A stretch of DNA of 64,000 bases from Diploptera punctata (GCA_030220185.1 JASPKZ010007429.1:124001-188000); one strand, 5' to 3'. Shown: positions 10,401 through 23,600, counted from the first letter of the stretch. Notes: generated by a model not told the origin, from the letters alone. Numbers and translations are program-made.

Positions 10401-13400
10401 ACTTGTTCAGGTAGCTCAGTTGGTAGAGTATTGACCTAGAAAGCCAAAGGTCCTGGGTTTCGGAACTTGCTCAAATAGCTCGGTTGGTGGAGATTGCCCT
10501 AGAAAGCCAAAGGTCCTAGGTTTTAGAACTTGCTCAGATAGCTCAGTTGGTGGAGTATTGGCCTAGAAAGCCAAAGGTCCTGGATTTTGGAACTTGCTCA
10601 AATAGCTCAGTCGGTGGAGTATGGCCCTAGAAAGTCAAAGGTCCTGGGTTTTTGAACTTGCTCAGATAGCTCAGTCGGTGGAGTATTGGCCTAGAAAGCC
10701 AAAGGTCCTGGGTTTAGGAACTTACTCAAATAGTTCAATTGGTGGAGTATGGCCCTAGAAATCCAAAGGTCCTAGGTTTTAAAACTTGCTCAGATAGCTC
10801 AGTCGGTGGAGTATTGGCCTAGAAAGCCAAAGGTCCTGGCTTTTGGAACTTGCTCAAATAGCTCAGTTGGTGGAGATTGCCCTAGAAAGCCAAAGGTCCT
10901 AGGTTTTAAAACTTGTTCAGATAGCTCAGTCGGTGGAGTATTGGCCTAGAAAGCCAAAGGTCCTGGGTTTTGGAACTTGCTCAAATAGCTCAGTTGGTGG
11001 AGTATGGCCCTAGAAAGTCAAAGGTCCTGGGTTTTTGAACTTGCTCGGATAGCTCAGTTGGTGGAGTATTGGCCTAGAAAGCCAAAGGTCCTGGATTTTG
11101 GAACTTGCTCAAATAGCTCAGTTGGTGGAGTATGGCCCTAGAAAGTCAAAGGTCCTGGGTTTTTGAACTTGCTCAGATAGCTCAGTCGGTGGAGTATTGG
11201 CCTAGAAAGCCAAAGGTCCTGGGTTTAGGAACTTGCTCAAATAGCTCAGTTGGTGGAGTATGGCCCTAGAAAGCCAAAGGTCCTAGGTTTTTGAACTTGC
11301 TCAGATAGCTCAGTTGGTGGAGTATGGCCCTAGAAAGCCAAAGGTCCTAGGTTTTAGAACTTGCTCAGATAGCTCAGTTGGTGGAGTATGGCCCTAGAAA
11401 GCCAAAGGTCCTAGGTTTTAGAACTTGCTCAGATAGCTCAGTTGGTGGAGTATTGGCCTAGAAAGCCAAAGGTCCTGGATTTTGGAACTTGATCAAATAG
11501 CTCAGTTGGTGGAGTATGGCCCTAGAAAGCCAAAGATCCTAGGTTTTAGAACTTGCTCAGATAGCTCAGTCGGTGGAGTATTGGCCTAGAAAGCCAAAGG
11601 TCCTGGGTTTTGGAACTTGCTCAAATAGCTCAGTTGGTGGAGTATGGCCCTAGAAAGCCAAAGGTCCTGGGTTTTGAAACTTGCTCAAATAGCTCAGTTG
11701 GTGGAGTATTGCCCTAGAAAGTCAAAGGTCCTGGGTTTTGGAACTTGCTCAGATAGCTCAGTCGGTGGAGTAATGCCCTAGAAAGCCAAAGGTCCTGGGT
11801 TTTGGAACTTGCTCAGATAGCTCAGTTGGTGGAGTATTGGCCTAGAAAGCCAAAGGTCCTGGGTTTTGGAACTTGCTCAAATAGCTCAGTTGGTGGAGTA
11901 TGGCCCTAGAAAGCCAAAGGTCCTGGGTTTTGGAACTTGCTCAAATAGTTCAGTTGGTGGAGATTGCCCTAGAAAGCCAAAGGTCCTAGGTTTTGGAACT
12001 TGCTCAGATAGCTCAGTCGGTGGAGTATTGGCCTAGAAAGCCAAAGGTCCTAGGTTTTGGAACTTGCTAAGATAGCTCAGTCGGTAGAGTATTGGCCTAG
12101 AAAGCCAAAGGTCCTGGGTTTTTGAACTTGCTCAGATAGCTCAGTCGGTGGAGTATTGGCCTAGAAAGCCAAAGGTCCTAGGTTTTGGAACTTGCTAAGA
12201 TAGCTCAGTCGGTGGAGTATTGGCCTAGAAAGCCAAAGGTCCTGGGTTTTGGAACTTGCTGAGATAGCTCAGTCGGTAGAATATTGACCTAGAAAACCAA
12301 AGGTCCTGGGTTCAAGCCCCAGTCTGTAGATTGGAGCTTGCTCAGGTAGCTCAGTTGGTAGAGTATTGGCCTAGGAAGCCAAAGGTCCTTGGTTCTTCCC
12401 CAGACTGTGCGTATAATTTTTCTCTTCAAATATTGAATTTTACTTTACTCTTTTTTTAAATCTCTTCTTAGCTACTTTAACAGTACATCTAGAAAATATA
12501 TGATTGAATCCATTGGGCCATGTATTTAACCCTTACCGCCTGTAAGATGACTGGAGTCATTACCAGCAATAATCCACAACTGCCTTGTGATGACTTAAAC
12601 TGATCATGCAATTACGTAACCTTATAACATAGTTGGTGGAGCCTTTGCAGCGATGTGACATCTTCTTATGTGCAGGTTATAATTACATCTCTACTTACCA
12701 GGGAACTGTCAACCAAAATCTACCATGAAATTTTTCCCAGAGAAACATTGTGATATACCAAAGCTGTGTCCAAAATATTATCTGCCATTTTAAAGTGCAA
12801 GCACCGAAATTAAAGCCAGAATCCAGCAATGGTAGCTCTCTGTATGGAGCAAATGTACATCCCTGCATGAGTTAAACACAGAGTGGAATGAGGCGTGACG
12901 CGGCACGGACAGCGGATAGTGAGAGTTTTCCAGTCTGCCAGTACAGGAATTGTATTACTTCCTTAGTTTAAAATACAACAGGAAGTAACATATGTTCGAC
13001 AAAAACAACTATAAGAGGTAAGAATGAATAGACAAAATGTTTTAATTATTACTTCCTTATTGTTTAAATGAGAGATTTGGCTATATTTAAATTTATATTG
13101 GGAAGTAAACATTATGAGGTTATATCATTAATAGTGAGTGGAGAACATATTTTTAACGACTCATGGCTGAAGAGGGACAAGATATTGTCTGAAACTGCCG
13201 GTATCAAAGAAATTTGAAATTATATGAGGTGAGTTGTTAAAAATATGTTCTCCACTCACTACTAAAGAGAGATTTAGCGCTTGATTTTAGTGTCTTGCAG
13301 TTAAAAACAGCACATTTTTTTGGATACAGCTTTTGTACATCACAAAATTTTCTGGAAGAAATTTCAAGGTAGGTTTCGGTATGTAATGGTTGATAGTTCC

Positions 13401-14602
13401 CTTGTTAAATATACTAGAGCCTATTGTATTTCTGAATCAGCAGTCCTAAAACAATAAACACAACTGTTTCTTAGAACATATCATTTCTGTTATTGTATAT
13501 CCTTCCTGTTTGTTTTTCTATAATAAATGGAAAACCTGAAAGAAAACATTGCAACAGCCAGAGGGAAATCATGGAAAAAAATTGATAAGCTATACACAGA
13601 AATAAAATATAAAGGCTGCAAGGAAGCAGTAGCAAAATTCAGACTGATGTCAGGACACGACTGCCTGGCTCACCATCTCCACAGAATACACGTTTTCGAA
13701 TCAGACAGATGTGTCATATGCAAAGACCCGGACCTGATCATGGACAAACACCACCTTCTAGTCTGTCCAGCTTTAAATCCAACTGCACAACACTCTAAGG
13801 ACCTTGTTCGCTTGTAATGGGAAGCCAGAGAGAAAATGACTTAAGCGTCAAATCTCGCCATTAGAAAACAACAACATACAGTTAACCTCTAAGGAAATGC
13901 ATATCTGAAAGAATGTATTAGGCATCATGAGGGATTGTACTAATTTGCATACTTTAACAAGGCATTGAGCGGGCATATAAACTAAAGCAAATAAAACTAA
14001 CAAAATTAAGAAATTTGTCTACACTAAATAAAATAAAGTAAAATTTATATAAAGGGCTATTCAGAAAGAAGGAACAGACTTTAAACATTTATTTCTTCCA
14101 AACTACAAAAAAATATAAACACAATTCTAACGTTCCAGGAAAGAGAAAAGTTCAAATTTCACTATATTATGCATTCAGTATGAGCATCATGTGTTACATG
14201 GCAAATATCAAAACGGTGGCTCATTTCTTGCCACGCACAAATCAGCTGGTCTCTAGTTATCGAATTCACAGTTTCAACAATTCAGTGTCGCAGATTTTCA
14301 AGAGTGTCAGGCATAGGGGGGATAAAAACATGGTCTTTTACATAATCCCACAGATAAAAATCACATGGGGTTAGGTTGAGTGACCTGGGAGACTACCATT
14401 AATGAAGTTGATCTTCTGCTCCTCCTCTTCCAATCCAATGTCCTGTAGTGTTGTCATCTTAATACAAACAATCAACAGCGCCAATGTGACCGTGATCTGA
14501 ACTTCAAACTTTACTCTTTCCAGGAACGTTGGAATTGTGTTTCTATTTTTTTTAGTTTGGAAGAAATAAATGTTTGAAGTCTGTTCCTTCTTTCTGAATA
14601 GC

Positions 14603-14654
<52 letters not shown>

Positions 14655-17600
14655 CATATACATACTTTAATCAAATTAGAGTGGGAAGTAACACTGTGAG
14701 GTAATTTTCAATTTATAAATGAGTTGGATAAAATGCTTTTGCATCCCATCTCATAAAGTTCTGTGTTTTCACGATACCTGTTTCAAAGACCAATTGCCTT
14801 CATCTTCAGTCAAACTCCACTGTTAATTATTACGAGAAGTAATGTTATTGCTCACACCGGGACTTGAACCCCGGATCTCTGATTCTTCGCATCAGTATGA
14901 TACCAGTTACACCAGGTTTTATCTATTCTTTACAGATCCTCCACAATTTAAGAACTGGGAGACAGCACTACATTAGATAGACTAAATATTGTATTCTATT
15001 TAACAGGATGAAATTGACGTGGAAGCTGTGGCAGTAGGAGCCATTTTTTCTGATTATCAACGAATTAGGGTCGAAAATGTGTAAGTATACTCTTGAGACT
15101 TCCAAACCAATTGTCATTAATATTTAAGGGAAGTGACATTATGAGGTTTATGTTAATTAAAAAAATCTAACTCTGTTTATTAACCAAACCAATTGTTTAT
15201 TTAAAAATAATGTTATGTTCAATTCATTGATAATGCTATATTACACGCTTTATATTAGCTTGACCTGTATCTATCTATGTAATGGAATCTTTCAACACTA
15301 TTTTCACCCACTTAAAAACATTGGATCGACTTGAAACTTGCATACTTGTAAAAGACCAATGACAGTACAATAATTTCATGAATAATATATAATAGGTTGC
15401 GGACTTATCGACTTTTTAGTACATCGTTGTAAGAAATTAATATTATATCCTCTGGTAGCTCAGTTGGTAGAGTGGTGGACTGTAGTGGTATATAATTTCA
15501 GTAATCCATAGGTTGCTGGTTCAAATCTGGCCCGGCGGATTTTTTTTAGAAGAGTATTACTTTTAGCTCATACTACAATAGTATCGAATTTAAAGATACT
15601 TACATTTTTAGAAAACCAAACTAAAAAATAAATAATAGTTTAAAGAAACTAAAACAACACACTTTTTTAGAAAAAGTAACTAAAAAATGAAAAATATTTT
15701 TTTCTAACACGCTTGGGATAAAATGAAAGTGGTCCACAGAAAAATCATCTCCAACACATCTAGAATAAAACTAGAGCAGTAGTAGTAGTAGTGTAATGCC
15801 CATTAGCTTGGATGTGTTCCATTTGCTTTCTTGCTTCCCAATAGAGTCCTGCCAGAGTTTTTCTTCTTCGAGGCCTTAGGGTTCTTTTCAATCTCTGTCC
15901 TATCACTATTCTTAAAAATCTAAGGCAGAGTTGTTCGCGTTCGTAGAACTCCTTAATCTACACGTGCCTCTGGGTGGTGCAAAATTAACAACACATAAGC
16001 CCTATAATTACATCATGGTATCGCTTCTATCTGTAAATAATTCTGGAGGTAAAAATGTCCCCCCCCTCGGATCTCCGGTCGGGGACCAGAAGAAGCACGA
16101 ATAAAGAATAAAACTAGAGTTATCTACAAAAAAAATATAATTTTACCATCAAAAGCGTGTGGTGCTCTATATCAATTAATATATTTGATAATAAACAGAT
16201 ATTGGTAAAAGTAAAGTCTCTAAGAAGAAAACGTAAAAACCATAAAAAGCACCCTTCACTTTTGATGGTAAAATTATTTTTTTTTTAGATATCTCTAGTT
16301 TTATTCTAGATGTGATGGAGATGATTTTTTTTGTTGACCACTTTAATTTTATCCCAAGCATGTTGGAAATTAAAATTATTTTTCGTTTTTTAGTTCCGTT
16401 TTTTAGTAAAGTGTGTTGTTTTAGTTTTTTAAAACTATTATTTATTCTTATTATGTTATGATAGCTTATCCTTTGTAATTGTGTTATTGCAATGCTGTAC
16501 AACCTCTCTTAATCCATGACCGATTTATTTTTTTTACAAATGTTTTGTTGATCAAAGAACAGGATAATCAATAAGTCAGTGTCACATCAAAAGTTTTTTT
16601 AGACAAAATACATTAAAATAAAGACAAAAATCTTTATATTTTCACTGACAGAAAAAAATAAGTTTTTGCACAATAGTGCGTTCTGTCATACTTACAGGAA
16701 TGACGACCATGATTGAAAGTTCAGTTTTTTAAATTTCGGGGTTGCCAACCTATAAATAACTAAATAACAAATAATCTAATATTACAAATTACCTACCTAG
16801 GGCAGGAATTGAAACCACTGCCCTTTATGTATACTACGTACAATGTATATATAAAAATATATCCAAAAGGTGGTGTTAATATACATCATACAAAACAAAT
16901 CCTGCATTTTAAATGAACGTTAAAACATTATAAAACAAAAATTTGTACTTGCTGCCATTTTATACCTGATTGGTGTCATGGCCTGCTGTAGTTGCAACTA
17001 AATTATTTTCGGCATTTACTGTATATACATTGGCCAGACTGCTAACGTCAGTCAGTTGTTTATAATGAATGCAAATATTTGCAACAAAGATGTTATTTAT
17101 TTTACTATTATTTATTATTTTGAAAACACCATTGTGCAAAAAATAATGTACAACACATGTCTGTGAAGTGTTTTACAGGATCTCGGAAATTAAAAACAGA
17201 GTGATAGCGAGGTTTTTAACCAATTCCTCACTTCTATTAAAAACCACTTCCCAACTTTGCATTGTAATATACAATTGTAGACCACCAGTTGAACAATGCT
17301 GTTATATTGTATAATTTCCTTGATTGAAAAATTACTTCCAGAAGATAGCTTTTCAGTATTGTCCAAAAGGATGAAGAGACATTGGTCGTCCAAGACTTCA
17401 TGGAGACTACAGTTCTAATGGAGATGGAACGTACCAATAGGTCCATAATTTGCTCTTGGTGGTGGTGATGTTGATGATTTGGTTCATTGCTTACTAACAA
17501 TAATTATTAAATGAACATAATTCAGGTGTTGGCTAATCTGCAAGCATTAATTTATAATGACTAGATTGTTAATTTGTATTACAACTTTTTTGCAATACTT

Positions 17601-20600
17601 AAATTGACTATTTAACGCATGCTCTAATTGGGAGTCAATGACCAATCACGTTTCAATGAATTTTGTTTTACAATCATTGACAATCGTGTTTCACTCATTC
17701 TTTATTGAATTCTCTTTACCAGCTCCTGCTTTTGTGATAAAGAGAGCTCCTCCTTTTTAATACTCTGAACAGATCAGAGCATTATTTTGCAGTGACTGAC
17801 TCTCGAACAAATACATTGAATATAGCAAATAATGAACAGATTCCTTCGAACTACACATTTGATAATTGTGTGTTCAATAATTGTATTTTTAAATAATGAT
17901 TTTACTGAGTTGTTTACTAAAAAAATTATTAATAACCTATAATGTTGGTTATGATGTACAATTTCGTATGTTTCATTTTTTCTCCACTAGGGTGCATTCT
18001 TATAATATTGCGATCGAGTGGGTTATCACTGATTGCAATCCTATTTGGCAATAAATAATATGATCAGGTTGCAGTGAATAAACAAATGAAACATAACCAC
18101 ACATTTCTGATTTGTTTTGAAACATCGCCATGTACATTAAATATATAAATATTTTAAAATACCAGTAACTATATTTAAATAATGATTTTTTAGTAAACAA
18201 CTTAATTTTATTCATTAAATAGTCCCCTTGATTTCCAAATCCTCTAGATAAATTGGAAATCACTCGTGGCATTACTTATGATTAACACATTCAGTACCGT
18301 AAACCAGTTAAGGCATTTAAAGAGACTATCGTGTATGCGGCCATCGGTCAGTTAACTCTTTTGATATTCGGCGCCTATATATTGTGTTGGCTTAGTATGT
18401 CTTGGAGATCATAGATGGCATATAAATGTACATTTTCTATTCCCGTTTGACATGTTTAACCTTGGTGAATCCCCTTTTATTTTTAAAACAAACAACACAT
18501 GGAATTCGTTCACCCAAACTTGACTCCAGGCTTCAATGCAGTCGTATATATTTCTTGTTATCGCGCTGTTGTTTGTGCGTGAGTGAAACCATGGTGAAAG
18601 AAAAATATCTCACTGAAGAAGAATTAGTGAATATTTTGTATAATGATGATTCAGGTGATGAACTGATTCCTGAATTAGAAGATTCACAAAGTGAAAGTGA
18701 AGATGAACTTCCACTTCCTGAAATTGATACGCCGATACCATGTGATGTCAATCACCCAAGTTATTTCACCATCAAATCCTACTAGGATATCTCCTTTAGG
18801 TATGTACAAAATATGAATTTTGTAAGACTAATAGTTTGTGAATAATGGTCCATTTTCTGAAGTGCCACAAAAACGGTAGCTGGGATATTTAAATGGCTGG
18901 CCTGTGGGTTTAAATGCCCTGCTTAGTGCCTGGTACTGAATGTGTTAATATGTGTTTGTATTAGATACATAGAGAAGTGTAGGATGACTGTTTTGTTTTG
19001 TGTGTAGCGTAAGTGTGTTGTATGAGGGATGATAATGATGAAGAGATGAGAGATGTTGAAACCTGGTGCCAGCATACAGCCTATTCCTGTCAAAAAAGAC
19101 CGAGCGAACTGCCAGGCTTAATTCCCTCTCTAATGGATGAATTAGATCAAATTAAAATAGGCATCTTGTGGCTACAGTCTTCAGTGCCATAGTCATATCA
19201 TTGATTACAGGTGTGCTCGTCTTGGTCTTGTGGCTCTGGCATACTTGTGGCGTCGAGACCAGGCGGAGTTGTTGCAGGAAATGATAGATTGTCATATTGA
19301 GGCAATTGTTATTAAAGTCGCAACTTTAGGTCTGGATCCTGCAAAGCACCTTGGGATGAGAATAACTGAACTCCAACCATACATTCTCAAGATGGTAAAT
19401 GCATAAATTTTATGTTCAATTTAAAACATGATTTTTAATATTTAGTTATTATTATTTGATGATGTGATTTATTTCATATTGAGCTTCTGTATTTAGGTCC
19501 CACAGGAAATTCTGACATTACAAAATTCCTTTGCAGAAAGAAAAATATGGATTAAATATTTGTGGAGAAGGTGGTGAATATGAAACATTTACTCTTGATT
19601 GCCCACTGTTCATCAAGGCCATTGTTATGTAAGTATGGCTACCATTTAGCTCACAAATCTTCTTGTATATAAGACATATGCTATTAGAAGACATATCGGG
19701 CAGAGCTATGCGTAGCTAGTGTATTTTGTCTAGCCTATCACAATCGAGCGGTGTTGTACAGTTGGTGCTAGGCGACTCCTAGCTGTAAATCTATGTTTGG
19801 CATTTTTCATTGCGTTCGAAAAAAATATTATTCAGATCTCACTTTGAAGTGCACCACTGAATAGAGCATGACATTACGAATCCGACTGTACAATGATCAT
19901 TCTTGTGTGCCTTATACAGCTAGAGTTATGAGCGTCTGTTGACACAAGTGCTGAAATCAGCTGAGCAACACATATCCATTTTTCTTTTCATTCCTAATCA
20001 TCTGACCCTGCTTTTGAGGCATACATATTAAAAATCAGTCTTCTTTATGAATTGTTTGTGATCAGACGTACTGTATACGAGCAAGAATTTCCCTCTTAAG
20101 TGCTAGTTCTGTGCGGTAATTGAAATCGTTTAGCTTTCTAGGAAACTGTATATATTTATTTTACTTTATGCTCCAGTGTTCAATAGTAAAAATAATGTCT
20201 CTCTCTAAACCAAGTACCAGTGTCGTAGGTGACAGGCTAAAAGAAAAATTATACACTCGCAGGAACGTGCTATGATTTTTAATTTGTACACTTATTTTAA
20301 AGAATTGTCGTTGGAAGAAGTGCGCGCTAAGACAGAATTTTCTAAATGTCAAGAACTTACAGTTAGGGCAAGTAATGTAAATGTGAGTACGATGTCACAT
20401 ATTTTAAAACAGAGCAAACAGTCAAATATAGAAATTGGTGTACCTATATTCAAATCCCCTGATTAACACTCTAGGGGGGGAAAAAAGTATTTAGATGATT
20501 TTGAGAAAGAAGGCCTTTGCCGTACAATCTTTGAAATGTATGACGAGGTGAATATCCCACAATTAAGAAACTGGTTTATATTATCGATGTTTTTATTATT

Positions 20601-23600
20601 AATTTCATACATCTCAATGATGGATAAATCATATTTAAAGAGAAAAATCATACGCTCAGACCGGGACTTGAACCCGGGACCCTTGGTTTTCTAGTCCAAG
20701 TGCTCTACCATTTGAGCTACCTGAGCAAGTACCGATCTAAACGCAAATCTTTCTCTATATACGTTGAAATTCCCGCCCCAAATGCTTTGAAGCCTTTGCT
20801 TCTATCTTTGCAAATGGCGGCTCCTATATTAAGAAGACATATTTGGGAATTATACATTACATTATAAATGCCAGTACGGCTATTTTCGATGTTTTTATTA
20901 TTAATTTCATACATCTCAATGATGGATAAATCATATTTAAAGAGAAAAATTATACGCTCAGACCGGGACTTGAACCCGGGACCCTTGGTTTTCTAGTCCA
21001 AGTGCTCTACCATTTGAGCTACCTGAGCAAGTACCGATCTAAACGCAAATCTTTCTCTATATACGTTGAAATTCCCGCCCCAAATGCTTTGAAGCCTTTG
21101 CTTCTATCTTTGCAAATGGCGGCTCCTATATTAAGAAGACATATTTGGGAATTATACATTACATTATAAATGCCAGTACGGCTATTTTCGATGTTTTTAT
21201 TATTAATTTCATACATCTCAATGATGGATAAATCATATTTGCATTTAGATCGGTACTTGCTCAGGTAGCTCAAATGGTAGAGCACTTGGACTAGAAAACC
21301 AAGGGTCCCGGGTTCAAGTCCCGGTCTGAGCGTATAATTTTTCTCTTTAAATATGGTTTATATTATGTTAGAGAAAATTCAATATGAGGGATCCACTACG
21401 TCCTTGGAACTGATATTAAAAACCTTGGTTTTAAATATAAAAGAACTAACGATGGTAGAAAATTTCTGTTAGAAAGAAATGACATAGTTGATTCAAGAAT
21501 AAGATTTTTGCGAACTATGCATGACCTTAGGGTATCTGGAGACAGGTATGATTTCTCGTTAATTATTTTATGAATTCTCACTATGAGGTATATTCATTAA
21601 GGTAGAATTTTTATCACTCAACTCATATTGTTCTTCTTATTTAACTATAAACTAGTTTCAGAACATAGTTTCTGTTCCATCCTCAGTATCGTCACGACTT
21701 TGTTCTGTCGTCTTGAAGAGCTGTCAGCTCAACGACAGAACAACGGTCGTGACGATACTGAGGATGAAACAGAAACTATGTTCCAAAACTAGTTTATAGT
21801 CAAATAAGAACAACAATATGAGGTGAGTGATAAAAATTCTACCTTAATGATTTCTCGTATTTATTCATAGAATTAATGACACGTTAAATAAATATTTTAG
21901 ATATACTATATTTTTAGTTAATTAAATAATTGGCACAATATATAAACAAACATATGAGATGAGCAGAATTAGACAGCAGTGTATTTTTTTTTATTATAAC
22001 AATAACGGTAGATCTACAAATACCTCAAATGACATATCATCTGTCTCTTTCCCTCTTACATACTGATATCTGGCAGTGGCACATGAAGAGTGAAGCAGGT
22101 TTGGCTTACTGCATATGTCTTCTAATAGCATGCCTGGTCTAGTATCCTCAGACCACAGACATACAGGGATACATACTGCAATGTCGTATCTATACCTTAT
22201 CCGCTCTTAGAGTGATCTTAACATAAACAAACGTCAATTGTATCTTTCTGCTATTTGCACCACAATTACCTTCACATTGACAGGGAGCACGTGTGAAGTA
22301 TATAAGACATGGAAAGCTGGTGAGATTTTTCACTGAACTTGTGAAATACATTTAAAATAACTGTTTTTTTTTACCACTAGTCAAAGGTTTGCCTGATTTG
22401 TGTTTTAAGAATTTAGATAGCGACACAGCAACAGAATACTCGACATATTCCGCCATTTTGTTGCATCAGAATCGACTGAAGCATCATTCAAATGCATCAT
22501 CCATATGTAATAACCTATTTTACGAGGGTGAGTCAAATATAAACCGGAATTATTGTTTACAATTTTATTGAATTAACAAAAAAATACAAAACCACCACCT
22601 CATTTTTCTACATAGTCTCCTGCATTTCCAACACACATTTGCCATCGAGTTGGCAACTTTTTGATGCCGTCCTTGAAGAATGAGGGATGACTTGTAGTCA
22701 GCCAGTTGCGCACAAACTCCTCTACCGCTGCATTGTCACCAAACCGCCTTCCTCCCAGGTCTTCTTTCAGTGGCCCAAACAAATGGTAGTCACAGGGTGA
22801 CAAATATGGACTGTAAGGAGGATGTTCCAGAGGTGTCCAATGCATTTTCGTCAGTTTTTCTTGTGTCAACCGAGCAGTGTGTGGCCTTGCATTGCCATGC
22901 AGCACAATCACATTTCGGATCGGTTTCCGGTGGTGCTTGTTGCAATGTGCTGCTTTCCGAAGTTTATTCCAACGTGTGAAACAATTTCAAAAATTGTTAC
23001 GTGCCGATCCTCCTCAATAAGGTCCCATACAGCACGAATGTTGTCTGCAGTGATGCTTGTTCATTGCCGTCTTTGGTGGGGCTCATTTTCCACCGAATCC
23101 CGGCCCGCTAAATTTTTTTTGCGCCAATCATACACCTGCATCTTTGAAAGGGTTGCTTCCCCGAACTGCGCATGGAGCCTTCTCAAAATTTCAGAAGGTT
23201 TAGTGCCTTCTTTCGCCAAAAGCTTATTAATAATGCGTTGTGCAACAGACATGTGTACCTCATGCTCGCTCTTGGCGTACTGAAGCAAGCGGCCGCTCTT
23301 CGGAGTGCGACACATCAAGATCCCTACTTCAGACACCCCCACCAACTTCCTCTCCAAACTGCAACCTTTGCAGTTCGCTACCAGAGCCTCCAGATACAAA
23401 TTCTGGTTTATATTTGATCCACCCTCGTAAGTTGTAATTATTGATTAGATATATTTTAGAATGTTTTCTACACTGCTCAAAAACAATTAGAGGAACACTT
23501 GTAATAAATTGAATAAGTAATTGTTTTTTAAAGCTGTGATGCTGAAAGTTGGACAGTATGTAAATTTAATTATTAATTTTATCATTGGATACAAATTTTA

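Larger units (their letters stand above)
12698..13410. mobile_element. DNA transposon remnant with about 100-bp inverted ends
   Basis: The left end (AGGGAACTGTCAACCA at 12701) and the right end (its near reverse complement, ending about 13405) pair over roughly 100 bp. The pairing includes the TTTGTGATGTAC/TTGTGATATACC block. A Penelope-like mini-element is nested inside near 13132-13261. No transposase is visible. Confidence 0.65.
19678..22131 (+). mobile_element. 2.45-kb DNA transposon with 19-bp inverted ends, nested insertions
   Basis: The termini ATGCTATTAGAAGACATAT (19678-19696) and its exact reverse complement (22113-22131) enclose a broken transposase N-terminal region, a SINE1 compound (20585-21353) and a Penelope-like mini-element (21560-21846). 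It begins 50 bp after DPH6 exon 5. Confidence 0.7.

Noticed and set aside
10405..12420. CRISPR-like regular repeat array
   Set aside because: The 64-bp units are contiguous with no spacers, derive from a tRNA-SINE head, and lie in an insect intron.
10405..12420. A cluster of 31 tRNA genes
   Set aside because: Units lack the B box and the 3' half of a tRNA, so no cloverleaf can form except possibly in the penultimate unit.
20653..20730. tRNA genes in SINE1 heads (here and at 20955, 21258, 25865, 38925)
   Set aside because: The heads can fold as tRNA-like but are attached to SINE tails and bodies and repeat dozens of times; they are SINE promoters.
20717..21285. Two identical small proteins on the minus strand
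   Set aside because: Both lie in tandem 302-bp SINE1 units and have no conserved protein motif.
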